In this document: positions 54,427-64,000 of the stretch, piece after piece
Layout of the letters: each line of letters begins with the position of its first letter
Position numbering within the stretch: position 1 is the first letter of the stretch
Source of the DNA: Cinnamomum chago
Lineage: Eukaryota; Streptophyta; Magnoliopsida; Laurales; Lauraceae
Assembly: GCA_038049695.1 (NCBI GenBank)
Contig: CP142451.1
Span: 70,696,001-70,760,000, forward strand
DNA: 64,000 nucleotides
Direction of reading: 5' to 3'
Position numbers and translations under genes: made by a program
Notes under the pieces: model-generated
Databases searched by the model: none
What the model was told of the DNA's origin: nothing
Seen by the model: the letters and a program-made list of their open reading frames with translations, nothing else

Positions 54427-54886
54427 TTTTATTTTAAAGGGTTTTGACATAGTGGTTAACTTCATATTTTGTTTTCCCAATTTCATGACTCAAATTTACA
54501 TAATGACCCCAGAATCGTTTGACTCTCATCAATACTATTTTTTTTAACTTTTTTCACCATATCCCATGATATCATGGGATTTATCAATTTTTGTATCATA
54601 TATTTTTTGCAACTGGTGAACAAATTCATTTTTTTTTAAATACAAAATCTTGGCATTTTGTGAAAAATAAATATACATTTGATCACTATTTCTCAGGTTT
54701 TATCGTTTGGAGAAAAACCTCTCTAAGATGCTACATAAAACCCAAAATATCATGGGATCCAGAGCAAAAAAGTTGACAAGAGTCAAACGACTACAATGAC
54801 ATTACCTGAAGTTTGGTCATGAAATTGAAACATCTCAGATTAAGAGGGACTAATATGTCAAAATCTTTTATTTTAATTTAAGGTTG
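54427..54886. mobile_element. Inverted-repeat MITE
   Basis: The left end (TTTTATTTTAAAGGGTTTTG, ACATAG, AATTTCATGAC, TCGTTTGACTCT) matches the reverse complement of the right end (TTAAAATAAAAGATTTTGAC, ATATTAG, AATTTCATGACC, GTCGTTTGACTCTTGTCAA) over about 110 bases. Further inside, ATATCCCATGATATCATGGG is palindromic. There is no coding content. Confidence 0.6.
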
Positions 54887-55115
54887 TATTTTGGTCAATA
54901 ACGGTGCCTTAAGTCCTTAAAACTGAACTATTTAATATTTTAATTTTGATTTTGAAAGAAAAGAGAAAAACAAAGTGAAAAAAATCCAAAGCAACCTTCA
55001 ATGAACAACCTGCAACTCAATCTATATATAGAAACATGACATGATATGTTGATGTACATCACATCGATCTAGAGAGAAAGAGAGAGAGATATGTTGATGT
55101 ACATCACATCGATCT

Positions 55116-55154
<39 letters not shown>

Positions 55155-56147
55155 AGTCAATTTGCAGCAGAGCAGGACCCAGAAGCAATTGACCAGGAAA
55201 CCATGGTATGGTCCTCACCTCAACAAACTTAGGAAATCTCAATAAATTAAGACATGGGACATGGGTCCTGTCACTATTTGCCCAACCAAAACTCCAAGTG
55301 AGAATGGGAATCAGATTCACCAAAGCAACAACAACAGAGAAGGTTAAATCTCGATTGAGAAAGGTGAATCAAATCATGTGTTCGGGGAAGGGAATGGCAG
55401 TAAAAAAGCAAAGGCTCATTTGCATCTCTCCCTAAACATAGAAATCAAAAGCAAAAGAGTCCCATTTGCCAAAGTGGCATGAAGTACTTGGAATAGATAG
55501 TAGAAACAAAGCAAGACTTGGTGGAAGAAAAAGTCTTACTAAGGGCTGTTGATTGCTTTTTAGGGACCACTAAAGAAGAGGGCCTCAACACTAGGAGCAA
55601 CTAGGGTTTTTACTGGCAAATCCAACTTCGATGCATTTTTGGACAAGAACAGATAGAGGCATTGAATTTCTAAGATGTAATGCTCATTCTTCCATTTTTA
55701 AATCTTGCCAGCAGCATGTGATACATCCATGTTTGGGAACCATCTATTCATACATATCTATACTTGGGTACTAAGGATTATCAAATCTGTGCTAATTTTT
55801 GGGCAAATGGCCGATTCACTTTTGGATGATGAATTCCTCTGATATGTCTGGGCACCATGCATCCATCCATATCTTTGCTTGGGTACTAAGAAAAATCCAA
55901 TCTGTGTTACTTCGGCCCATCCACATTTGGATAATATGTTTCTCGGAGTTAATGTGTGTTGCATATATAGAGGAATTAGATCAGAAAGTTGGATAAAATG
56001 GGGTAGGCCCGAAATGAATATCAGGTCAATTGACTAGTGTCTAGGCCTAACTTAAGGGCTTGGTGATATATGTTGATTTATCATTTTTCTCTCACAAGCT
56101 CCATGATTTATCTTTTTTTCTCTTACAAGCTCCAATAAATGGGCCAA
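54887..56147. other. Intergenic, no gene recognised
   Basis: It includes the local duplication at 55043-55154. The 75-codon frame at 55208-55435 and its short neighbours have no recognised homology. Confidence 0.35.
55043..55154. repeat. 45-bp tandem duplication plus (GA)n
   Basis: GATATGTTGATGTACATCAC followed by ATCGATCTAGAGA occurs at 55043 and 55088. It runs into a (GA)n tract up to about 55154. Confidence 0.9.
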
Positions 56148-56617
56148 TTAATATATATTAAAGACATAGGATCCGATTTCGAAATTGGAGTCCGATTTTG
56201 CAATCGATTGCAAAATTGTACTTCAATCTCAAATCAATTTGAGAAATTGGATTTCAAATCAATTTCAAGATATAAGCTCTATCAATCAAATCAATTCAAG
56301 TGACTTGTCTAATTCAAACCGAAACTCTCAAATTTAAATTTAAGGAGAGATTTTACGAATTTGGGAGAAATTTTCGATTTTAGTCATTTAAATATAGAGT
56401 CTAACACATTCAACAAATCTATCTACACATTAGAATTCTAGATAAAGATGATTTCTCATGTGATCTCAAAATATTCTTTCTAACCTATAAGGATACACGT
56501 TGTATAGACCTATGGTTATAAATTATAAATCTATGGTTGAATAATTAATTTTAAATTAATTAGTTTTTAATATTATAAATTATATTGCTCGCGATAAGCG
56601 CGGGCGTGCTTCGCTAG
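56148..56617 (+). mobile_element. Helitron-like unit 1 of a head-to-tail pair
   Basis: It starts TTAATATATATTAAAGAC and ends with a G/C-rich terminus GCGATAAGCGCGGGC, GTGCTTCG, CTAG. A CTAG end preceded by a G/C-rich potential hairpin fits a Helitron 3' terminus. The first ~160 bases match unit 2 closely (TCCGATTT, GATTGCAAAATTG, CTCAAATCAATTTGAGAAAT). A standard TC 5' end is not obvious. It is non-coding, hence at best non-autonomous. Confidence 0.5.
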
Positions 56618-57311
56618 TTAATATATATTATAGACGTAGGATTCGATTTCGAAATTTGAATCCGATTTGCTAATTGATTGCAAAATTGGACTCTAATCTC
56701 AAATCAATTTGAGAAATTGGATCTTAAATCAATTTCAAGAGATAACGTCTATTAATCAATTCAGAATCCACTTTTGTTAAGCTTCTTTATGTGAATTTAA
56801 AGTTTAATATATATCTATTATGGATAGGTGTTTAAAGAGTTCAGTTGAGAAAATCCACCTTACTCAATAACTCTATCCAACCAAGTTAAAATGAGTCTTC
56901 TTTAGGTAGATTTAGAATTTTAATATATTTATTATGGTTAGAAAATCCTTAATGTTTGTGATTTTTAAAAGTGGATCATTGTTAGTGATTTATACATATG
57001 GGCTCTACATACAATAAACTTTTTTAAAGTGGGCCTCATATTCTAATTCCTAAAGACGGGCCACATCTTTAGGGCCACATGCAATTTTGTAAATGTTAAT
57101 TTACATCAGACTTGAAGTTTTATACTCATTTATATAAAAAGTAATATTTATTTTGTATAAATGTTGGCTGGGCTATGCTTTGAACCGTAATAAATGGTAT
57201 ATTTGTTTATTTTATATTTATTTTCTTATTAATTAATATCTCATAAAATAGCTACAAATTGTATGTGTTTTTATTTATAGGCCCGGGCTTAGCGCGGGCA
57301 TGCTTTGCTAG
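56618..57311 (+). mobile_element. Helitron-like unit 2 of a head-to-tail pair
   Basis: It begins directly after the CTAG of unit 1 with TTAATATATATTATAGAC and ends GCCCGGGCTTAGCGCGGGC, ATGCTTTG, CTAG, followed by T. It is longer than unit 1 by about 220 bases in the interior. Confidence 0.5.
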
Positions 57312-58151
57312 TTTGGTTCTTAATATCCTCCATTCGCATTTGTTCATATCGCCATGGGAAATCTCTCTCTGCATATGTAGTTAATGATCAGAACTGGCCC
57401 AACTCAGTTTAACTAACCCCCGGCCTAATGTGTCCCTTATCTAGACCCATACGTGTGGATGTGTATAATGTATAAGCAAATTTAATCATAAGGTATGAAT
57501 AAGGACATAATAGGTCATCCATAAACTGTCCTAAAAGGAAAAAGGACAAAAAGAATCATGCATAGACTATATGCCTTGCTGAGCCTTAGCTCAGGCTGCT
57601 TATGTTTCATGCTGAACTGTGGGCCCAACAAAAAGCATGACCAATAAAAAGCCTTAGCCGGGCCAGGTATTGACCTAGTCCAAATACAGGCCTAGTGGCA
57701 TGCAGGTAATGTGGACCAGCTTCTGGGTGAAATCCAAATTTCCAAGTTCCAGGCCCAGGTCTAAATCATGTACCGAAGCACCATTGAGGTACCCGAGTCC
57801 CAATGCGAGGCCTGAGCCCAGTTCAAACTCCACTGAGGCTTCAACATACACTCCCTAGGCTGAGCCCAAACTCGAACAGGCCCATCTCAAATGGGATTTT
57901 CATCCTGGCCCGAGCTTCAGAGGTTGGTTTGGCTGGACACAATTTCTACCCATAACTATGAACACCCATGAATGAGCCATCATTGTCAAGCTCACATTCC
58001 AGAAATGGCTGTCACATCTGTTCACACTCTCTACAAAAGCTCAGCACAAGCATTGTGAAAGCAGGAACATCTCTAGACTGTTGCATCCCTGAGCTCACTT
58101 ACTTCTCTGTCTCTCCATCCTTCCCCCCAAGAGTATTGCTTCTCTTTCTCT
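57312..58151. other. Intergenic, upstream of the MIR319-like gene
   Basis: No protein gene was recognised. The frame at 57968-58216 overlaps the promoter and leader described next and looks like chance. Confidence 0.4.
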
Positions 58152-58157
58152 TATATA
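58152..58157 (+). promoter_or_regulatory. TATA box upstream of the MIR319-like hairpin
   Basis: CTTATATACACCCCTCCCTC is a good plant TATA context, about 75 bases before the base of the hairpin. Initiation about 30 bases downstream would put the hairpin near the 5' end of the transcript. Confidence 0.5.
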
Positions 58158-58226
58158 CACCCCTCCCTCTTAATACCTCCTTTCCATGTTCATTTGTCAC
58201 ATTCGTGGGATGGTAGCCATGAGAAA

Positions 58227-58320
58227 ATTGTAGAAATGGGGGTTCCTTTCGGCCCAAAACAGTTCATGATCTTCTAAGAGATTTTGCTTTGGACTGAAGG
58301 GAGCTCCTAATTCTCCTTTT
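58227..58320 (+). ncRNA. Probable MIR319 (miR159/319 family) precursor
   Basis: UUGGACUGAAGGGAGCUCCU at 58289-58308 is a miR319 sequence (miR319c-like 3' end). It guides cleavage of TCP transcription-factor mRNAs in leaf growth. The 5' arm at 58238-58258 (GGGGGTTCCTTTCGGCCCAA plus A) pairs with 58288-58308 across all 21 positions except one C-A, using several G-U pairs. The lower stem is weakly extended (AGAA.T with AATTCT). The loop is only about 29 bases, whereas known MIR319 and MIR159 precursors have a long upper stem of well over 100 bases. A TATA box upstream and a splice donor downstream (58391) support a Pol II gene. Expression and processing cannot be judged from sequence. A decayed or compacted copy is the alternative. 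Confidence 0.75.
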
Positions 58321-58390
58321 CTCCTTAACTTCCTAGAAAGTTCTAATTGGCTTGGAGGGGCTTCAGGCTTCTGTGAGATTGTCTTTGTCG

Positions 58391-58396
58391 GTAAGT
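58391..58396 (+). other. Splice donor after the MIR319-like hairpin
   Basis: GTCG followed by GTAAGTC is a near-consensus 5' splice site, 71 bases beyond the hairpin. Introns downstream of the hairpin are common in plant MIR genes. The acceptor was not identified. Confidence 0.35.
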
Positions 58397-59180
58397 CTTT
58401 ATGATTCCTTCCTTAATCATGTGCATATGTATAATGATAGCAGTCATAGTATGATGCCTACATTTGAACTATCAAATTTGATGATTTGGGTCAGTGGACT
58501 TTTCATCTGTTTTTGAGGAGCTTGGACTTATATGGATCTTTTCAAATCCTAGATAGATTTTGGAAGTGTTGTTATTATGACCAACTGACGTCTCTGGCCA
58601 AATTATATATTATGGCTCACAAGTCACCCATTTCTACAAATTTTGTTCCAAGGAAACTATTCTCATAAAATTGTCCGGCTCTTTTCAAATTTAGGTTTTT
58701 TTTTTTTACAAATATTATTCAAAACATGTTATTGAAAATAGATGTTTGTTAGTTAAGAATAATAAAGAAATACAAAATATTGTTAGAATTTTTTATTTTG
58801 AAGATTTTTCCCACTTTTATTCCCATTCTATTGCAACTTTGGAGATATTTTTTAAAATAACGCAATATTATTAGAAAGATTGGTTTCTTATTAAAATTTC
58901 ATAATATTATGACATGATACTGATATTTATGATGGTGCTCACAGCTCTGACTTTAGATCGGATGGATGCTAACATTCATTAAAATTTAAGTTTCTGTTGT
59001 TTAAAACGGCAATTCTACAAAGATCCTTTGTCTGGTTTGGCCAGTACTTTGACAACATCAAGCTTTTGTCATGGTAGAAATTGAAAGGGATCCGCAATAA
59101 GAAGGATATTTAGTAGTACCATTGATGTAGAAAGTATTATGAAAGCCTACATCCCTAATCAAAGAAGGAATGAGAGGAGA
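58397..59180. other. A/T-rich sequence, possibly intronic
   Basis: No gene was recognised between the MIR319-like locus and the LINE fragment. Confidence 0.35.
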
Positions 59181-60296
59181 GTTTGGCCTTTTACTAGAAA
59201 GGGTGTACTCTCCACCAAATCTGTTTACAAAATTCTGTCCTCATAATGATACTGACGTTAACTCTGCTGTAAAATCGAAATCTTTATGAAAACTCCCCTC
59301 CCTCAGAGTGTTGCTTTTTGGGTGGAGATGTCTCAATAAAGCTATCCGGGTTAGGAAGATGATTCATTGTAAATCTGTTAATAGTAATGCTTTGTGTCTG
59401 ATTTGTGAAGTCTCTGAGGAGACAATTAAACATGTTTTATTCTAATGTAATCATGCTAGAGTGATCACTTGCTTTGGTTCTAATCTTGGGCTTTTATCCT
59501 AATCTGTTCCCTCTCTCCAGATCCTGGGCTGGTGGAAGGGCCTCTCGGGTTTATGTGACTTGATTGATTCACCTATTAGTCCCCAGCCTAAAGCCTGGGT
59601 GTTGGCTCTTTGGAGGGTTATATGGAAGAGTATAAATGATTATATCTTCAAGGATAAAGAAATTCGTCCCTATAGCTAGAACTCTGGTGAATGAATTCAA
59701 TAGTTTGCTAAATGAGTTTCCGCATATGCTTAAAGCCCAAACCAAGTCTTTAAACTAACGTGGGAGAAAGGTCTGGCTATAGTGTTTTCAAATGACGCTT
59801 TCCAAGCTGCAGATGGAAAAGCTGGATCCGGTTTTGCAGTTTGGCTCAATAGTTCTCTCTTGTTCATGGGATCGATGGAGGGATCCAAGGCCACTTCCTC
59901 TGAAGAAGCAGACGCGAGAGCCATCCTTTGGCCATAGATTTTGCGAGAGCAAGGGATTCTCCAAAGTTCTTTTTTTTTTTTTTTTTTTTTTTTTGTCAAA
60001 TGCCTGAAGGTGGCGCAAGCGATCGGTGAGAGTTCCAATTGGTCCTTTGATCCAATTTTGCATGACATTAAAGATTCAACTAGACCTTTTAATATTTTTG
60101 TTGTCTCTTACATTCCTAGGAGGCTGAATCGGTTAGCCCATGATTTTGCCAAATTATTGCAGTTTAGGTGTGATGATAGGTGGGGGGTTGGGGTCATTTT
60201 TGGAGGGGGGTTTGGTTTATTGTTGCTATATCTGTTTCTTGGTGTCCTTTTGTGCTTTTTCTTAATGCATGATCTCTTTAAAGGGGAAAAAAAGTT
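59181..60296 (+). mobile_element. LINE 3' fragment (zinc-binding and RNase H regions)
   Basis: Read across several frames: VWPFTRKGVLSTKSVYKIL, then RVLLFGWRCLNKAIRVRKMI and CLICEVSEETIKHVLF (the C-x2-C...H zinc-binding region after plant LINE reverse transcriptase). A gap follows, then RNase H: NDAFQAADGKAGSGFAVWLN, EEADARAI, CLKVAQAIGESSNWSFD, VVSYIPRRLNRLAHDFAKLL. Frameshifts and stops are frequent. A 25-base T-run (about 59970-59994) sits inside the RNase H region. The fragment ends with a short A-rich tail. The reverse transcriptase and endonuclease parts are missing. Confidence 0.75.
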
Positions 60297-61240
60297 TTAT
60301 CATGTTAGCTAATTCAATTTTCTTTAAAATATTGGACTGATATCCATTAGGAACCATTCAAGGAGAAGATCCTCATCTTGGATGGGCCATGATGGCAGTT
60401 AGAGATTTTCAATGGCATACACACCCGTCTTGCACCATGGAGTTTGTGGCATGGTTTTATTTATATATTTATTTATTAATTATTGAAAGGTTACTCACCT
60501 GAATAGGGACATGCCTAGCATGTGTCAAAACTCCATTTAACTACTCACTTTTTATCACCATACAATCTAACTTAATAAATGGACAGTCAATATGGTTGAT
60601 ATTAGTCTTTTTCTTTGGGACTCATGAGAGAGCCCGCACACCGGAATACAGCCTACTCACGTGTGAAATGAGTCCATACACATGGAAAAAAAGCCCACAA
60701 ATCCGGAAACAGGTGGTGTACCCAAGGTTCAAACTCTTGACAACTAGGCCATGAGAACTCCAGCTCAGATAAGGAGCCGATGTCAACATAATTGATATTA
60801 GTCAGTTGGCTCTATAGTCACCACACGGCTTCAGTCACATGATGAGTTCACAAAAGAGACATTTTCATAGCATTATTTTATGAGTTTCAAAGATAAAAGA
60901 ATTCAAAACACTATTTTTAGTATAAAAATAATAAATTTCCTCCCCATCATGCTTTGCATATATCTTTCCATTATAGATGGTCATTTGTATGCATTTATAT
61001 GAGTTCCAATGGTCTTCATATAAAATATGTTCGAAAATACTCTCAATTATGTTAATTTCTCTTTGTAGGTTTAATTGAAGATTAATTTGAAGATTAAAGT
61101 TGAGACTCAAGAGTTAAAGACAGTAAGGATAAGTTTGGAAGACAATTTGATGAAGAAATGACAAAGATAGGCCAGCAATATGAAGAAAAATGAAAGACCT
61201 GAGTTGGTATTTTGACCATATCTTTTTACTCGTGTCGTGA
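60297..61240. other. Intergenic, nothing recognised
   Basis: No gene or clear repeat structure. Short plant-repeat-like text (CATGGCATG, CATGATGGCAG type) occurs near 60350-60450. Confidence 0.35.
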
Positions 61241-62344
61241 CCCTGGACCGGGCCCGAAGGACTAATCCGGGATCGGGACTAGTGATGATGTACCACATCT
61301 GTTTAATGCCATACATTTATTTAATTTCTCACAGGTGTCCGCGGTGAGGATATCACAACCATATATGAACATTTCTATTAAGTGCGGAAGCGTGTAGCAA
61401 ATCAAATATTAAATCCATCTCTAGTCATAAAGATAATAACACTAGTATAGTACTGTATCAAAATGAGCAATGATCATTAGCATGTTACCCAAAGGTAAGT
61501 TAAAGTTTATACAAAGATCATTTAATTACATTTCCCAAAAACAGAAGCCAACAAAGGCCAATATAAATAAAATACCAATCCCTAAAAGAATTGTTAAAAG
61601 TTTTCCAGAAATGTTATCTCCCTCTAGTAATCCAATGTCTAAATGACATCATCAGCATGCCACTCGACTAACTGCTGCGGTTCTCCGACCGCCTCCTCGT
61701 CCTCCTCCTCGGGAAAACCAACAACGAGACCTGAGTACCAAAGAGTGGGTCAAACACGACGGTTTGACAAATGAGTAAAATACAATGGCAATATGAAAAT
61801 AAATGAATTTACCTTTAAAAACATTTAAAATCTGTCTCAATAACAATTTCTATAAACGAGATAAAATATTTATTCAAATACAAGTATGCATTATAAAACA
61901 TGTAAAGGTAACCAAGGAAAACGGGAAACAAGCAAGATGACAACCACACGAAGCTAAGTCCTCTATCACTAAAGTGACAGAGCAATAACTAGGCACTGAT
62001 CTCAGTCACTCGAGGTGAGGAGAAACAGTGGATCTTATAAATACATATACATATACTATACATGACCACGGTAGCTAGCCGGGCATTGGGAACCACAGTA
62101 GCAATCTGCGGCATTGGGATAAGACCACGGTAATAACCGGGTAACGGGATCCAAACTGCAACTGGCAGGACAAGAGGGGGATCTCCAAGTCGGTGGATCA
62201 AACCAACAGGGTTATCCAAGCTTAGTGGTGCCGACTAATAGGTCAAATAACAAATCGAGACATGTGCAAGTAAATCAAGTACAAATAAATAAACGGGCAG
62301 GACGGGGGTGCTCAAGGGCACACTGTCGTTTCATGTGGTGCAAT

Positions 62345-63544
62345 CAAGGTTTAAAATAACAGCCGTTATCGTTACATAACGGCCGTTATGTAACGGTAAC
62401 GGCCATTACCGCGCCGTTATATTGTATATAACGGCCAATATACGTAACGGGGCAAAAAATCGTGTAAATAACGGCCCGTAACGGCCGTTATTTTGAATAT
62501 AACGGCCAAACTGTTATAACGGCCGTTATATCGGCTGACAGAATTTAAAAAAAAAAAACCATGTGTTGTCTTCTTCTTTCACTTCTTTCTCTTTCCTGTG
62601 AGCTTCCTAAAGAATTGCTACAACTTCTAATGCATGGAGGATACCTAAAAGCTTAGATCTAAGCTACTTTTTGGTGGATTTGTATGTGGGAAAAGCTAAT
62701 CAAACTTAAGGGAACTCTTTGGTAAGCTTATTTTTTTTTATTTTTTGGAGTTATTTTCAAGATTCAACATCAAAATAACTTAGAGGTGGTTGAGATGTGT
62801 TAGATCTATACTTTTGGAACAAAAAAATTTCGAGTTTTAACACTTTTTGTAATATTTTTTATTTTTTCATTATTTAATCCAAATTATTTTAGGTTTTTTT
62901 TTTTTTTTTTAAAGATTGTGTAATACATGAACCAAAGGCTTTATATTGAGTTAGATATGATGTTAGTATACTCACTAATTTTTCCCTAGATCTAGTGTTT
63001 TAAGGTGTAGATTTAGATTTTTTTTTATTTTCAAAATTTAGGGCTTTTTTTTATATCATTTACATTTTTCAAATTAGTGTTCAAATGCATTTTTCAAACA
63101 ATTTAGTGCCTTCTACCTTTCAAGAAATAATGATGATGATGATGATAATATCGAGCCAAGACGCCACTCGTTCTAGCATTAGGCACATGCACTAACTCTA
63201 TTAGTATTTATTGCTTAATTGTAGACTTTAAATGTTGAAGTGTTAACACTATTAGTTTGCCCAAAATTGTGGTTGCATTATGTCAAATTTATGATATTTC
63301 AGCTTATTTTAGTATATAATCAATACAACAATGAATACAGGATGTTATAACTTGAGGAGGCCGTTATTTTGCTTTTAAGTGTGCACTAATGGAAAAAAAC
63401 ATTAGTTTCTATCATTTTATAATATTATGGATTTTTTGGATATTTTTTCGGATTTTTTTGGGTCAAATAAAAATTCGCTCCGCGATGGGCAGCGACGACC
63501 GCGAACCACGACGCGATGACCGTGAACCGCGATTTTAAACCATG
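62345..63544. mobile_element. Non-autonomous hAT element with AACGGCC subterminal repeats
   Basis: Ends CAAGGTTTAAAAT and (reverse-complemented) CATGGTTTAAAAT form the TIR. The 8-bp target duplication GGTGCAAT is perfect (62337-62344 and 63545-63552). The 5' subterminal 180 bases are dense with AACGGCC/GGCCGTT; the 3' subterminal part has CGCGATG(A/G), GACCG(C/T)GAACC repeats and one GGCCGTTATTTTG. There is no transposase. It is a family distinct from the Ac-like pair at 20813 and 26159. Confidence 0.88.
62362..62545. repeat. Palindromic AACGGCCGTTA subterminal array
   Basis: About a dozen (T)AACGGCC or GGCCGTTA(T) motifs occur in both orientations within 180 bases, including full palindromes TAACGGCCGTTA near 62377, 62478 and 62518. 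Such clusters are where hAT transposases usually bind. Confidence 0.85.
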
Positions 63545-64000
63545 GGTGCAATGCACTTCAAGACAAGTAACCATTGTAAGTGTACTTCAATCCTTTCGGG
63601 AAACAAGGGGTGTAGTATAAATCTCGGGATCGATAAAGTACAATGAACAATTGAAATTTCAGGTACAGTATCGGGTTCAAGATTTATTTAAAGTGAATAG
63701 GGATCCCGTATGTTGATCTAATAATAATTTGGTACTCTTTGAGTTTGGGGACATTCCGGGCTCCTTATACACTTTAAATTTTCAAAACTTCGAATGACAT
63801 CTTCGTGATATGGTTTCTTTCTCAAATGGCCTCATACATTTCTTAGTAAATCTCCCTGACATAGAGGGGTTCTCAATGAATAGTGCCAAAACGTTTAAAT
63901 AGTTCATCATTGTCCCAAACATAACCTTTGACCAACAAAGCTCATCGCTCGAGCGAACCGGAAGAGCGAACCGCAAGGTGAGCTCAAAGGAAGTCTCAAA

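Larger units (their letters stand above)
61245..64000. other. Possible LTR-retrotransposon-derived sequence, split by a hAT element
   Basis: Outside the hAT insertion (62345-63544) the sequence reads continuously. The left part has TCGTGACCCTGGACCGGGCC, AAGTGCGGAAGCGTGTAGC and a CCTCCTCGTCCTCCTCCTCG block, which remind me of LTR and leader regions of plant Gypsy elements. No LTR pair, PBS or pol was found, so this is a weak suggestion. No host gene was seen. Confidence 0.25.

Noticed and set aside
57968..58216. 82-codon Ser-rich frame before the MIR319-like hairpin
   Set aside because: It overlaps the TATA box and leader region and has no homology or supporting start context.

Overview
The window is nuclear DNA of a flowering plant. 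The support is a stomatal-lineage MAPK-substrate gene, an exon of the plant E3 ligase KEG, a DUF4378/TRM-type gene fragment, a miR319 sequence in a hairpin, plant-type splice sites and many plant transposon families. There is no bacterial-style gene packing. The species cannot be read from the sequence. Only one host protein gene looks intact (1448-1780); most of the rest is nested transposon sequence.

Layout. 1-306: 3' end of a LINE. 1273-1780: TATA box and the MASS-like gene. 2913-5013: two copies of a foldback MITE, one split by a collapsed Copia element. 6600-7457: degenerate ~150-bp tandem repeats. 7702-8117: another MITE. 9271-11237: fragments of two unrelated host genes (KEG exon, TRM/DUF4378 exon). 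14043-20223: a young Copia element on the minus strand with nearly identical 479-bp LTRs. 20813-22019: a deletion derivative of an Ac-like hAT element whose 4.5-kb transposase-coding relative lies at 26159-30689; both have perfect 8-bp target duplications. Between them is a long solo-LTR-like block (22298-26137) with a nested SINE and four hairpin repeats. 31709-32432: a solo LTR related to the Gypsy LTR further right. 33085-34420: a long-TIR element with a nested MITE.

34463-41915 is a 7.45-kb Mutator-like element with TIRs of about 650 bp. It has a FAR1-type transposase on the minus strand, a convergent GRF zinc-finger/coiled-coil/membrane-anchor gene on the plus strand, a five-copy ~187-bp tandem array between them, and a nested Tourist-like MITE. 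42392-53674 is an 11.3-kb Gypsy element of the Tat type: two RNase H domains, a 54-bp tandem array, and an antisense gene with its own TATA box. The coding regions of all these elements carry stops or frameshifts, so none of the copies seen here looks autonomous now.

The right end (53675-64000) is emptier. It holds an inverted-repeat MITE, two head-to-tail Helitron-like units, a probable MIR319 gene (TATA box, compact hairpin, downstream splice donor), a LINE fragment, and a second, unrelated non-autonomous hAT element whose 5' end is packed with AACGGCCGTTA palindromes.

The observations most worth following up are the two-gene MULE, the compact MIR319-like hairpin, the antisense gene in the Tat element, and the parent/derivative hAT pair.
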